The notes beneath the pieces are model-generated. The model saw only the letters and a program-made list of their open reading frames with translations. It ran no database searches and was not told the DNA's origin. A stretch of DNA of 64,000 nt from Ampullaceana balthica (Eukaryota; Mollusca; Gastropoda; Lymnaeidae): positions 152,086 to 216,085 of the forward strand of contig CALYLW010000733.1 in assembly GCA_944989445.1 (NCBI GenBank), in the 5' to 3' direction. Both the position numbers and the translations under genes were made by a program. This document shows positions 12,001-26,657 of the stretch, one piece after another (position 1 is the first letter of the stretch; every line of letters begins with the position of its first letter).

Positions 12001-15000
12001 AATTTAGAATCCATGTGGAAATGTTAACAAAACGGACTTTAATATCCATTGGTTTATTCTTGTTTTATTAATTACTGAAAAAACGTAATGTAAATAGCAG
12101 CATTTATTAAATTAAAAAATACATAAATATATTCGTTTATTCAGCTAATCTTAACTATGTATTGATTAACATTATTATTCTTTTTTTCTTTTTTTCTGTT
12201 TAATTAGAAAAAGTTCAGAACATAAATTTCGAATGAATTTTTTAAACGTATTATGAAAGTAAAATGTATAGTTTTATTGTCAACGAATTCTCATTAGTTC
12301 TGATTTTTTTAAATAGAATAACTTTGCTTCTTACCTTTGATTATGATAAGAATTATAATGCCGCTCAACACAATCAGACTAACTCCTGTGCCCATTAAAT
12401 AAAGAGTGGGGATGTTTAATTCTTCAGGTTTATCTTAAAGTGAAGAAAACTGAATTTTAAAACATATAATACTATCTGGCATATTACTTTGATATTACGT
12501 GATTTTTAACATCATTAAAGTTTCAGTGCTTAAAAGAATTTATTTTTTTGACAACAATATATCATTAATTGTAAGCGAAACAACAGCCAAAAACGTATGT
12601 ATTTATCTAGTACGGTTTTGGATTCGCATATAAAGTAATGCAGATTATGTTCACAATTTTCTAGTCGCCAATGGCCGTTGGTTACATCCAATAAAAAACA
12701 AAACTTATTCAACGTTTTAAGATATTGAAACGTTGAATCAAACTCAATAGCACTAATATACTGGACGGGAGATCCATCGGACCAATAATATGTACCTACA
12801 AATGAGGCAAAACATATAGGTTATAAGAAAAAAAGGCCGTAAAAACAAAAAAGAACAAAACACTTTTAGATTCTCGAAAGGTATATTTGTTCACTAAACA
12901 AAATGGTATACTGCAGTGCTCGCAACATTTAAATCGCCATTGATCTTAAATCTACTTTGACTAGCATTTGTTTATCTGTTTCCAATAACAGTGGAGTGCT
13001 TTGAGAGATCAGGAGAAAGAAAAAATTGATGATTTTCAAATCTGGAAAAGAATTCACTTACTGCTAGACTAACTATTTAAAAAAAAGATAGCACTAAATG
13101 TTCTTTTTTTTCCACTTCTTAGTTCTTTTTGTTCATTTGTTTTCAATCATGAAAGAATAAAAAAAATATAATTTCACTAATAAAATCAGGAATACTGTTG
13201 AAATTAAAAAATGTTCTGAAGCAAAACTTATGACAGCTTAACAATGCAATGCAAATTTATTGTTATCAATAAAGAAATTATATTGTTATAGTGGTTAAAG
13301 TTAATGTTTAGTAGCTTGCTTTAAACTACAATTAAAACATGGCTCTTGAAAGATTATTTCAAAGAAAAAATAATAATTTACAGATGCTTATAAATCACTC
13401 ATATAGAATCTAGCTCGTTTGAGTAGGTTATGGCATTGACTGAAATAGTATTTTTTTTAAAATCAAAAGTCATTCATTTTACAAACAAATACTTGACTTT
13501 GTAAATTAATTATATGCATATTTTTTGTTATCTTGACTGATATATAAATAAGTATATAAAAACGATTTCTTTAAAAGAAAAACAACAACAACCAAGTTCA
13601 AATAAAATTTACTTACTTTCAAGATCCCTGTACATTCCTATCAACATATACCGAATATTTTTCAAATCATCCAACTGATTCACACTTGTTATCTCAGTGA
13701 CCAAGAACGTGTTTTCAAATCCCGATGAAACACTGGCTAGATGCATACTTTTACTGAGGCAATGGTTGTGAGCTTCAAGCCATGTAACTTGATTCTGAAC
13801 GCTAAAGAGGAAACACGTATCTCCAAATCCATGCATGTTTTTCTCTGGACATTTTACCTTTCTAGGAGCTTCTGTTTTATTTATTTCTGTGGTTAAGGGA
13901 AAGATGTATTGCGTAATTATATATATATATTTACATTAATAACAATGACCTTGGTTTAAGACATATGTCTTAAAAAAAAAGACCTTGTCAGCAAATTGTG
14001 TCATATGTTTACATCGTTCTAAAATCTAGAATATCAAGATTTTTTAATGAAATTGCGGATAATTATTTTTTTAAACAAATTAATTAAATCCGACATATTC
14101 CCTTATTCTAAATTCTGGTGTTTTAAAACCAATACTATGTTTAAAAATTAATAAATACAAAACCATATTCTGTCGCAAATCTAAAATAAGTATACTAATG
14201 CCAATAGTAACAATTCAAATAACTTTTCTTTCAAGAGATTTTACTTCGACTATGAAATGATTCTTTAAAAAAAAATCAATGTTTCATACGTTTTAAAAGT
14301 ATTCTAAAAAATAAAATCATAAACTAGGACAAAGTGTAGCTTATCTTAATTAAAAAGCTTACTAACGGGAGGCTTCGCATGATCCGGATCTAAATACAAA
14401 TGAAAAGTTTTTAGAGCACTCTTCTTCGAACCATCTGTTATCTTGTAAAGCATACACATCTTTCAGCGTCAACTCGACGCGGTTTCTCCGGAGACCAGAA
14501 GGTACTGTTTACTGGAATATCTTTCTGTCCAAACATATTGCGCTTTTTCCTGCATTTGACATTATTTACAGTATTCCTCAAAATGATGTGTTTTTGTATT
14601 GTTTTTTTTAAAATCTCAATGGAATAGAATATGTTTTGATGTATATATACTTAAAATTTATTATTTTTTATTTTAAAATAATCTTTAATTTTTTTTTGTA
14701 ATCATGTATTTTTGTATTGTTATCAGTCTACACAATAGTTTCAATAAAACATATATGAAGAACTGTATGATTGCTAAATTTCCCATTACAAAATAATTAA
14801 AAAGTAGGTATTTTACGGATTTAACCGCCTACTATTTACTTATTTGCTTTTACTTTTTGATGGCGATATTAAATTTATATTACACAACATATTCAACTCT
14901 GTAATTATCGAAGATAGACCTGATCAAATTTCATCCCAATCCAAACTGGAGCTTCAATCTTCATCTCTTGTAGTGCTAAACTGATCTTCGACATTTCAAA

Positions 15001-17797
15001 CATGTCAATATCCAGGCCAGGTTTCTTTTAGATTGTATACAGAAATCTCTGGCTTGTTGCCACGGCATAGAATTTTTTCAACAGAAAAAATGCTTTCAGA
15101 ATTTTTTCCAGATTAGCCATTCGTTCGTTCGTGAAAAAGCGCTGTTTTCGTTAACCAGAGCTAACAAAGGAGATTGTTTAAAACGAAAGAAGAATGTATA
15201 TAAAAAGACAAATTATAACGATATCTTTGATCTATTTTCTGTATACTCAGCAATAACCGATAACACAATAATAAAACACTCAGTAAGAGAGTATTTAAAA
15301 AAAATATACACATAGTAGAACCATTGAAATTCAAATACTAAAATACTCTGTAATAGTTTTTAAAGTTACCTCCGGGTTCCCTTTGTTACTATACACCTTA
15401 CTTATCATATTTGTATTACAAAAAACATTTCATTTATTTCGCCTAAAATTAATTTTTCCACCTAAAGTTTAAAATTGACATGTAACCACTTTTTCCCTAT
15501 TTTTTTGTTTTATTTAATATTTTAAAACCAAATTTTATAAAAGTTAAATTAATATCAATTTATATATATATATATATATATTTCTATTTTTTCTAAAAAA
15601 TGTACCGGCTAGGGCCAATAACAATTTTATGCATCGCTATACCTATAGAAAAGATAGTTTTATATATTTAAACTTGCGTAAATGATGTCTTCTTACTATA
15701 ATTATGTATATAATTGAAATAATTTAGATATCATTTTTTAATGTGTTGGTAAACGGAGGATTGTAGTAACACTTTCTTACATTAATTGTTAAATAAATAC
15801 CTTTTTTAGCTTGACATAAAGTAGGCATTTTTCTCGTTACATCGAGCAATCGTCCATTTTCCCTGGTAACCATAATGTATGTCGGTGTAGCGCTTAATTT
15901 TTCCATATTTTGTTTGCTAAATTAATTAATTCATTTTTGGATTTTAGAAAGATATATATACAATACTTTTTTATACACATAAAAATGATTAATATTTAAA
16001 AGAATTGTGGAAAATATTTTTTGTTACAAAATATGTATATTATAACCGTAATTAACAATACTAGTATACGACGCAGACTTGCTCATAGATAGTGCAAAAG
16101 AACGGGGGAAATGAACAGACACAAACAGCACCACGACGAAATGAAAACTACGGGAGTGAACGTCGGGGGGGAGGGGGGGGAAGCCGATACATTGTTTGGT
16201 CACGAGTCAGGCTCACTGCGATTATTGCTACTTTGCCACCCACCCTGCACCACCCTAGCTTTCCAAACCATAAACTGTGATTGGTCGACACTAGCGAGGG
16301 TCATATGCCTTGCTTATTTCCTTACGTCGTGTGCTTGTCCTATTTTATGGTGAATTATATTAACAATATGGGATATATGTTGATTTTGTCACTAGTGACC
16401 CGAAGAAGGAGCATCTGTTGCAGATAAGATTCTAAGTAAGTCCAAAAAATACACGACTATGACTGAATGTAGTTATGTCTCCCAACAATTGAAAAAAACA
16501 TAAACATTTTAAATGCATAATATTTCCCCCCAAAAATTAGCACGGACTCTCAAACGGATGTTAACGTTTTTACATCTTATATATATGAACTTAAGAAATA
16601 CCTGATTTAATACAGCACTGTTTGTAAGTATGTGTGGTACTTCCCAGTTTGTAAGAGACATCCTAGAGTTGTCTTCCCAAGTAGAATATCCCATCCTGTA
16701 GTGATTTCCAATCCAGATGTCGGTTGTGATGTTTTGCATGATGATATTAATGAAATCTATAGAAAATATACAGATGGCCACATAGCCATTAGCATGTCCT
16801 TAAATAAAACAATTAACTCTTTTTAATGATTTATAACTATATATCTTTACGGTTAAATTTTATTTCCTATTTCTCAGTGTGAAAATGTAGACACACTTTG
16901 TCAAAGTCTACTGTTTAAAATTGTTCTTAACTCTTAAACCATTTGCAATAAAATAAAGAGAACAACTAAAATATCCATAGGATTGCTTTTTGTTTGATCA
17001 CATTAATTCAATAATTAAGCCTTTGATATAATAGCTTAAATCTTTCACTCACATAAACATATCTCAGTCTTTTCTGTGTTTTTACTTACATTGTTCAGCC
17101 TGACTATGAATGCTTGCTAAGTCAACAGCCGTAGGTGACTCAATGGACTGGCAAAGCTGTTTGGCTTCTAATTCATTCACTTTTTCATCATTGTTTTGTC
17201 CACCAACTTGGTAACAATTTTTATTCACAGCTGATTTTTAATTGAAGTTGTTTAAATAAACAATGATTGTAGTGTTAAGTGTATAAATTAAAGATGACAA
17301 AAGATTCATTTGATAAAATAACAATGCTTCATCTTCATTTGTAAAATGTTAGTTAAATGTATACACTTTGGTTAGATTACTTTTAAATACACAAGTGTTA
17401 ATATTTATTTTATTTGTGATTGTGTGTTTAAAAGATTTATGTAATACTTTTGTTTTTTAAATATTGGTTTTGTCTTTCTTGAAATGGTAATAAAAAATAT
17501 TTATATTCAAAACATATCCCTATTATTCGCAAATGTATTATAAAAAAAAACTATAATTTCGATTATAACAGCGATTGCTTAGATTGCTGTCATGGTTAGT
17601 GTTGTCAATTGAGCTTGTTTACCTTTGATTAATTTTTGCAGACTATAAATGATTAACAAAGAGAGATCTAGACGAAAACCAGAAGAAAAAACTTACAGTC
17701 ACTAACAAAACCCTCTGGGCAGGTAAATTTGAAATTTGTTGCCTGTGGCCTAAAATTCTCCAAGAGTTGTTTTTTACATGTAATATGATGTAATATA

Positions 17798-17880
<83 letters not shown>

Positions 17881-20841
17881 TTTAAGTTTTACGCTAATAA
17901 TGTGTTCACAATAATTAACTTTACTTTTTCATAATTTTTTTTTAAAAAGAGATTAACATAAACTCCGAATTTCTTTAACGTTGCCATTAAAAAAAACATC
18001 ATCTGGCGCAGCCCATATCCTCAGCCTGTATGCACCAACTCTCTGCTCCGAATAAGAGTTAAAAGACAACTTTATGAGGCTCTAGACTCCGCAGTAGCAA
18101 ATATTCCCACAAATGAGAGTCTATACCTCCTCGGTGACTTCAACGCCAGGGTAGGTGCAGATCACAAAGCCTGGTCCACCAGCATCGGCTTACATGGCAT
18201 TGGTAAAATTAATAACAACGGCCAGCGGCTGCTCGAGCTATGCGGTACTCACAATCTGTGTGTAACTAACACATTCTTCAAATGCAAGGGCATCCACAAA
18301 GTGTCTTGGAGACATCCCCGCTCCAAGCACTGGCACCAGCTTGATCTGGTTCTCACCAGGCGATCTGATCTGGCCAGTGTGCTCCAAACACGCAGTTACC
18401 ACAGTGCCGACTGTGACACAGACCACTCTTTGGTCGCAAGCAGAATCAAATTAATACCAAAGAAATTGTGTCACTCAAAGAGCAAGGGTAAAACTCGCAT
18501 CAACACGCAGAATATCAACTGCCCTGAGATAAGTGATCAACTTAACACCAAGCTTGAGCAAGCTCTAAAAGCCAACACCTCGCAGAAAGAAATCCCCAAT
18601 CCGCATGATGCTATAGGGACAGAACAAATCGATGCGAATTGGCTCCATATTCGAGACACTATTTACAACACCTCTCTTGCCGTCCTCGGGAGGAAGGAAA
18701 GAAAAAATGCAGATTGGTTTGAGGCCCACTGGGTTACAATGAATCCCGTGACGGAGACAAAAAGAAAAGCTCTACTGGCCTACAAAGCTTCCCCAGGACC
18801 TGACACCCTGAAATGTCTCAGAAGTGCCAGAAACAAAGCCCGGAAGACTGCACGTTTTTGCGCTAACACTTATTGGGTGGAATTATGCAAAAGCATTCAA
18901 TCTGCTGCTGATCAGGGAGATATAAAACAAATGTACCAAGGCATAAAAAAGGCCACTGGGCCCACAACTTCAAAGTCAGCTCCAATCAAGACAAAATCAG
19001 GTGAGATGATCACAGAACGAGACAAGCAGATGCGGCGCTGGACTGAGCACTATCTAGAACTCTATGCGACACAGAATGTAGTATCTGACTCTGCCATAGA
19101 AAGAATACCAGATCTACCAGTTCTAGATCAGCTTGATGCTCCACCGTCAATAGAGGAGCTTGGTAGGGCTATCGATCATCTGAGAAATGGGAAGGCCCCA
19201 GGCAACGATGGCATTCCTGCAGAAGTCCTTAAGCACGGCCAGCCAGCACTACTGAAGCCTCTGCACGAACTCATATGCGATTGCTGGGAACGCGGTCACA
19301 TCCCACAGGACATGCGTGACGCCAAAATAGTTACGCTTTATAAGAACAAAGGAGATCGCAGCGATTGCAATAACTATCGTGGTATCTCCTTACTGAGTAT
19401 TGTGGGAAAGGCTTTTGCCAGAGTGATCCTTGCACGCCTGCAAATTCTGGCGCAAAATGTCTACCCAGAATCACAATGCGGTTTTCGGGCTGGCCGGTCA
19501 ACAATGGACATGATCTTCTCACTCCGTCAGCTACAAGAGAAATGTCGGGAGCAACAGAAAGCCCTCTTTGTTGCCTTCATAGATCTAACAAAGGCATTTG
19601 ACCTGGTCAGCCGCGAGGGTCTGCTACGTATATTGGAAAAAATAATAGGATGCCCGCCGCGGCTTCTCTCCATCATCGAGTCCTTCCACACCAATATGCA
19701 CAGCACAGTGCTCTTCGATGGTGCCACCTCAGAAACCCTTCCCAGTCTGTAGCGGAGTCAAACAGGGCTGTGTACTGGCTCCAACACTCTTTGGTATCTT
19801 TTTCTCGATGCTACTGCGTCATGCATTCGAGGACTGTTTCGAGGGTGTAAACATCCATACCAGGGCGGATGGAAATCTGCAAAACATCAGCCGTCTCCGT
19901 GCAAAGAGAAAAGTGGAACATGTTTTAATTAGAGAGCTGCTCTTCGCGGATGACGCAGCCCTTACCTCACACTCAGAGATAGGTCTCCAACTTTTGGTTG
20001 ACAAGTTCTCAGAGGCATGCAAAGATTTTGGTCTAACGATAAGCCTCAAAAAGACCAACATTATGAGACAAGGAACTGACTGCTTCCCAGCAATCTCCAT
20101 TGAGGGAAACACCTTGGATGTCGTCGATGATTTTACCTACCTTGGCAGTAACATCACAAGCACACTCTCCCTGGAAAAGGAAATTGAAACCAGAATCGGC
20201 AAGGCTTCATCATTAATGGCTAGGCTGAATAAAAGAGTGTGGAACAATGCACAGCTCACTGCTAGGACAAAAATCACTGTGTACCAGGCCTGCGTGCTCA
20301 GCACACTCCTCTATGGCAGCGAGTGCTGGACGACCTATGCCAAACAAACAAAGCAACTCAACAGCTTCCACTTACGATGCTTGCGCAGGATTCTGCACAT
20401 CAAGTGGCAGGACAAGATAACGAATGTCGAGGTACTCAGAAGGAGTCATATGCTGAGCATGCACTCAATCCTGAGTGAGAGGCGCCTGCGGTGGCTGGGA
20501 CATGTCCGCAGGATGAACTCGGAGCGCATTCCAAGAGCCCTGCTTTACGGTGAGCTGGCAACTGGTATGCGGAAGAGAGGACGCCCCATGCTTGCGCTTC
20601 AAGGATGTCTGCAAGAAAGACATGAGTCTGGCGCAGATAGACCATAAAACGTGGGAAACCATTGCTGAGGAACGCACCTCCTGGCGGGCTAAAGTACGCG
20701 AGGGCATCCAAGTCGCGGAAGCTTCCCTTACAGTCAAGAGCGAGGAGAAAAGGGCCAGGAGAAAGGGGAAGGGGGGTAGAGGAGCAGGAGGAAACGCCAT
20801 CATCCCATGAGGATGGACGGATGCCATAGATATATATATAT

Positions 20842-20891
<50 letters not shown>

Positions 20892-22588
20892 TTTAAGTTT
20901 TACGCTAATAATGTGTTCACAATAATTAACTTTACTTTTTCATAATTTTTTTAAAAAAGAGATTAACATAAACTCCGAATTTCTTTAAAGTTGCCATTAA
21001 AAAAAAATCTAAAAATAATATTTCATAATAAAATTAAAGACAAAGAGTAGTTACGGAAATTCGAGACTTAGAAAGTTTTAAATCATTTAAAACATAATTT
21101 ATTTACCGAAGTTGTCAGATGTAAAAAAGCACCCTTTCTCATAAGTTTGTGTTGCAAAAACAAAAAGATGTTTTTCGCCATCTTTGAATTTACTGCCATC
21201 TGACCATCTACATCGTTTTAGAAGCAAGTTAAAAATAAACTATTTATATCGTTTTTAGTGATATGTATTCATAAAACAATTAGATGCTAAATGAAATATT
21301 TCGATTAATCAATGAATACAAGAGTATTTTAATTATTTAAAAACATGTATATAACATAATTTTTACTGTTTATATTTCACTTATCAACTGTGTGCAAACA
21401 CAATTTTAAAGAAAAAATGAAAACATATATTACATGGTCACAGTGTGCTTATTTATATATTTCGCTTCTGATATAGTAATGCATATCTAACAACACCATG
21501 GATAAATTAAACAGAAATAAATATACATTTAAGACACACACACAAATATATATACATATATGTTTCTATATATGGTGTCTTACATTACGGTCAATGAACA
21601 TTCGGAAAGCTTAATGCACACATGCTATTAGTATTTGAATAGTTTTTAAAATATACGTAATTGCCAAACGTATATAAATTGAATGAAGTGACACTATATG
21701 AATCTGAAGTGTAATAAAATATTGAACTATTGCAGTCATTTTAAAGAGCATGGGGTGGGGTTGGGGGACAGTAAGGTTTTTGATGCCTTGTGTAAATAAA
21801 AAATCATCATGACACATATCAATCATAAATAACGTTAAAATAAAATTAACTTAAAATGATAATAAGAAAAAAAAGTATTTGTTAGAACAGTGGACGAAAA
21901 TTGTTTGTTAAAATAGGGTGTAAATTTATTAATAAGTCAATTATAAGTTGTTTTTAAGATTGGATTAAAAAAAAATAGTTTTATAATAATATGCCCAGTT
22001 AATAAATAACTATCTTGATATTCAATGTAAGCATTTTGAGCCTGTATTTTTTTTTAAAAATATGTACACACTTTTAAATGTATTATTTTATTTGTAAGTA
22101 TTTATTATTTTAAACGTGTTTTTGGAAATAGATTTACAAAAAAACAACAACAATATATTTGGTCTAAAACTAATTGAAAGCCCGTTTTTAAAAAAAAAGA
22201 AATTGTTTCATTGTAACGTAATGTAATTGATATCCAGCATTCCTGAATATATTACCCTTTAAATTATATGCCAATATTTTTTAAATGTGAAAACAAAAAT
22301 GCTCACGCATAGTGAGACTGCTCATCCTTGGTCAGGCCAATCCATGTCATGCTGGATATATTCAAATCAATTTTCTAAAAAGATAATCAAAAGCAAATGC
22401 TAATCATACCTTTAAAAAAAAATTAAAAGTGGAAGGCAAGATAAAGTAAATGAAAATAAGATGTCACATTTCAATTAAAATATAGTTGCCTCTTATAAAT
22501 AAAAGCTCACAGTCCCAAACATTCCATCATAATTACTCAATTTTAAGTATCTTTCAGTAGAGGAACTTTTGATAAAAGTGAGTGAGAG

Positions 22589-22640
<52 letters not shown>

Positions 22641-22642
22641 AC

Positions 22643-22683
<41 letters not shown>

Positions 22684-25600
22684 AATAACATGAAGAAACG
22701 AGTGAAACAGAGCAGTAAGAGAGTAGGAGACAGCAAAATGAAATCAAAGAATTGTAATAGGATTCACTGTAATAGAATATGTAAGCAATGTTTATGTGTC
22801 ATGACAAAATATATTTTGTTAGAAAATAATTCCAAGAAAGATTATGAAAAAATCCGTACATTAAGATGTATCCAAATATCACCAACGTATCACTTGAACT
22901 TGAACTATCCCTTAACACGTTGTTGGGTCGTTGGGGCACCATCGTGAACTGCTCACTAACACACGCCATTTGTACCGGTCCTGTGCTGTCCTTTGAGAGT
23001 CGCCGAATGACAGGCCGTTCCACTCTATGATATAGTCGTCCTCCCATCTCCTCTTTTGTCTGCCTCTTTTCCTTCCTCCCTGTACTGTGCCTTGTAATAT
23101 TGTTTTTGCGAGACCTCCAGTTCTTGTCACGTGTCTGTACCACCGTTATTTCCTCTTCTTAATTGATGTGAGTAGGTCCTCGTAGGGGCCAATGACAGTA
23201 CTTATTGTGTTGCGGACCGCTTCATTTGTGATGTGCGCTGTGTAGGAGATGTTTAATATCTTTCTGAAACGTCTCATCTCTAGCGCATTTATTCTTCTTT
23301 AGAGGTCTGCAGTGGGCGTCCAAGCCTCACAACCATACAAAAGGACCGACATCGCTAGAGAGCGCATTAGCCGGATCTTTGATCTCAGGGAGAGCTTCTT
23401 ACTTTGCCAGATGTGCTTTAATTTGCTCAATGCTGCCATTGTTTGGGCTACTCTGGCAAGAATTTCTTGCTTTGAGCCTTCGTTGGATATTATGGCCCCT
23501 AGATACTTGAAGGTGGAGACTTCTTCGAGTTTTCCCGTTTATCCGAATCTCGCTTGTGAATTTACTATTAGCCATGACCATGGTCTTTTCTGCGTGGATT
23601 TCCATGCCGTACGCCTTTGCTGTTTTCTCTAGCTTTGCGAGGAATTCTCTTAGTTCGTCCTCGCTACCAGCTAGGCCGTCAATGTCATCGGCGAAGCGTA
23701 GGTTGGTTATACTTCTCCCTCCGATGATGACTGTTCTGACATGTTCTTCTAGCACATCTGTCATGATCCTTTCAAGGAAGAGGTTGAAGAGGATGGGGGA
23801 AAGTAAACATCCTTGTCTGACACCAACAGTGGTCTTGAACCAATCTCCCAGCTTGCTGTTGAAAAGTACTGCGCTGGTTGCTCTGTTGTAAAGGTTCTTA
23901 ATCACTTCAATGATGTTTGCATTTATGCTGAATTTGTGCATCGTTGCCCACAGTGCCGCATGCCACACTCTGTCGAACGCTTTTTTTAAAGTCTATAAAG
24001 ACATGATAGAGGTCACTCTGGTGTTGGGGATGTTTTTCACAGAGAACTCGCAGGTTAAAGATTTGCTCCGTTGTGCTTCTTCCTGATCTGAAGCCCGCCT
24101 GCTCTTCTGAAATGATTTGCTCTGCTTGTGGTTTCAGTCTGTTCAATATGATCATAAGCATGACTTTGCTGGGGTGACTAATCAGGCTGATTGTACGGTA
24201 GTTCTGACACATCTGTAGATTACCCTTTTTTGGGAGCGTGATAACCAGCGATTTCGTCCTGGGGGTTGGCCATTTTCCTGTCTGCCAGATCTTGTTGCAC
24301 ATGTTAGTTAGGATGTTTAATACGGGGTCACCTTCTGCTTGAATCAGTTCACCCGGAATATTGTCCGCTCCAGCTGATTTCCCCCTTCTTCAGTTTTTGT
24401 ACATCCAGCTCCACCTCGTCGCGGAGAATAGAATGCATGTCTGTGTTAGTTGACCTTGGGCAGTTGAGCACTGACGCATCGCCTTTGGAGTCTTCATTGT
24501 ACAGCTCAGAACAGTACTTGGTCCATCTTCTGAGAATTTCTTGTTCGTCTGTGATACATCTTGCGGATTTATCTTGTTTGTTTGAGATACGACCTTGTTT
24601 GGTGGATGTCAAGTCTTTAACAATTTTGTAATCATTCCTTGAATTGTTCCTTAGTAGATTTTCATCGATGTCAGAGCAATGGTGTTCTATCTATTCCTGT
24701 TTTGCTTTTACCATATCACTTATCACGTATCACTTACCGTCAGTAAAAAAAAACTATTTTAAAAAATTAGTACTAAAAAAGTATTAAGAAAAGCCAGTTT
24801 TGAGTAAATGATGTTAAGGACATTTTTTTTCAAAGACGCTCAACAACATAAAGCAAGCAAGTCAATGTTCAAAAAGATTTTAAATAAAATGATACTAAAG
24901 AATAATTTAAACACAATACTTTTGGGATTCTAGACAGCACGTTCTTTTTTAACAAACACACGGGTAAAAGAGAAAGTTCAAATTGCCAATTGATCAAATT
25001 GTTTTCTCAGAGATACATGTTATGGAAATATCTAAAAGCGACATTAAATTACATTTAGATAGAACCACGTGTACATACACACTAAACATTATGAAAAAAA
25101 ATACTGTTTTTTGAAACAATGCGTTTTGATGGTATTATACCATTTCCGGCTCGAAAGAAATACCCATAAATATGGATATGATAATTTAGAAGACATATAA
25201 ATTCAAGGTGTTAGACGAGCAAATTCTCCGTAAATTTTAGTTTATAATTAGAATCGGCTACATGAAAAACATGAGGAGATAATTGTCTTTAGATAAAGTC
25301 AGTGACGAAAAAGTATTTTTCACTTCTGCGGGAAATGAAAAAAAAAGAGGAAAATATATCAAACTAGATACGATCCGCATACGCCGCAGACTTGATAGTG
25401 CAAAGAATGGGGTGAAAGAACGGATACAAACAGCAGCACGAAGAAATGAGATCAACGTAAGACGACGTCTGGGGGAAGGGGAAACATCTGACACATTGTT
25501 GGTCTTCAGACATGCGCACTGCAGTTGTCGTTACCTGCCCCCCCCATCCTGCCCCACCTTCGCCTGCCAATCATAAACTGTGATTTATCGAAACTAGCAA

Positions 25601-26567
25601 GAGTCATTCGTCATGCTGATTTTCTCGCGTCTTGTGCTTGTCCTAATTTCTGGTGAATCATATATAGATACAGACGCAAGCGGAATTTGTTTAACAAATG
25701 TATATTTATATTAAATATTGGATAAGACAAAATAAAGAGATATACTTGTGTTATTATTTCTAAAAAAAAACATTTGTCACCAATTTGGTAAGGAATTTTA
25801 ATTCTTCTTCACTGTTAATACTAGCGAGATCTCCTCCATACCGCTGACATGTTAATCTTGTATCGTGCCAGGGTTGTGTGAGGCCATTTGTTTCTTCAGG
25901 CTTAAAACTGTAGCAGCTTCCACTGAAGTATTCCCATTTTGAATTATTGCAAAGGTTGGAATTTGATAAATCTATAAAAAAAATTGGAATGCAAATTAAA
26001 AGAAATATACTATCATTCTTAGTTAAATGTTTAAAATGTTAATATAATAAAATATATTAAACTAATGGGGAATTGTTTTATTTGAACATTAAAAATACAT
26101 TTTTTCTGAATTGTGAATAAATACATTTTTTTTTAAAAATCACATAATTAATTTTAATTAATTAATTTTATAAGTAAATGTCGCAGAAAACAATCATAAA
26201 GTACTTACTAATAAACGAAAACAATTTCCCCGAAAGGAAAGCAAGAAAAAGTATAAAATTCCATTTATGCATATTGATATTTTTTTTTCTGAAAAAAACC
26301 ACATGGAAAAATTAATATTTGTATTTCTATATTTCTTATAAAACGAACATGCTAATGACATAAATCAATTATTTTAGAGAAAAGTTTCTTAAAGTAGTAT
26401 GATTGATTAATATTAATATTTAGTAATGAAAAACACGTTTACTTTTATTGTGTCAAGTAGCTAGGGGTAAACATAATAATACAACACAAAAACAGCGAAA
26501 ACGGATTATTTTATTTTGTTATATTTATTTTTTAATGTTTACTCAGATGTTTGATATGCAGTTGACA

Positions 26568-26657
<90 letters not shown>

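Noticed and set aside
12596..12614. Donor GTACTA at 12,613 for the last CTLD4 exon
   Set aside because: It would end in phase 0 and put a stop into the transmembrane exon; the donor at 12,594 keeps the frame.
16092..16353. Two overlapping frames with GGGG-rich coding
   Set aside because: They lie in a dispersed repeat also present at 25,365-25,660 where the frames are not conserved.
19331..20827. Minus-strand frames opposite the LINE
   Set aside because: They are antisense shadows of the reverse transcriptase frame.
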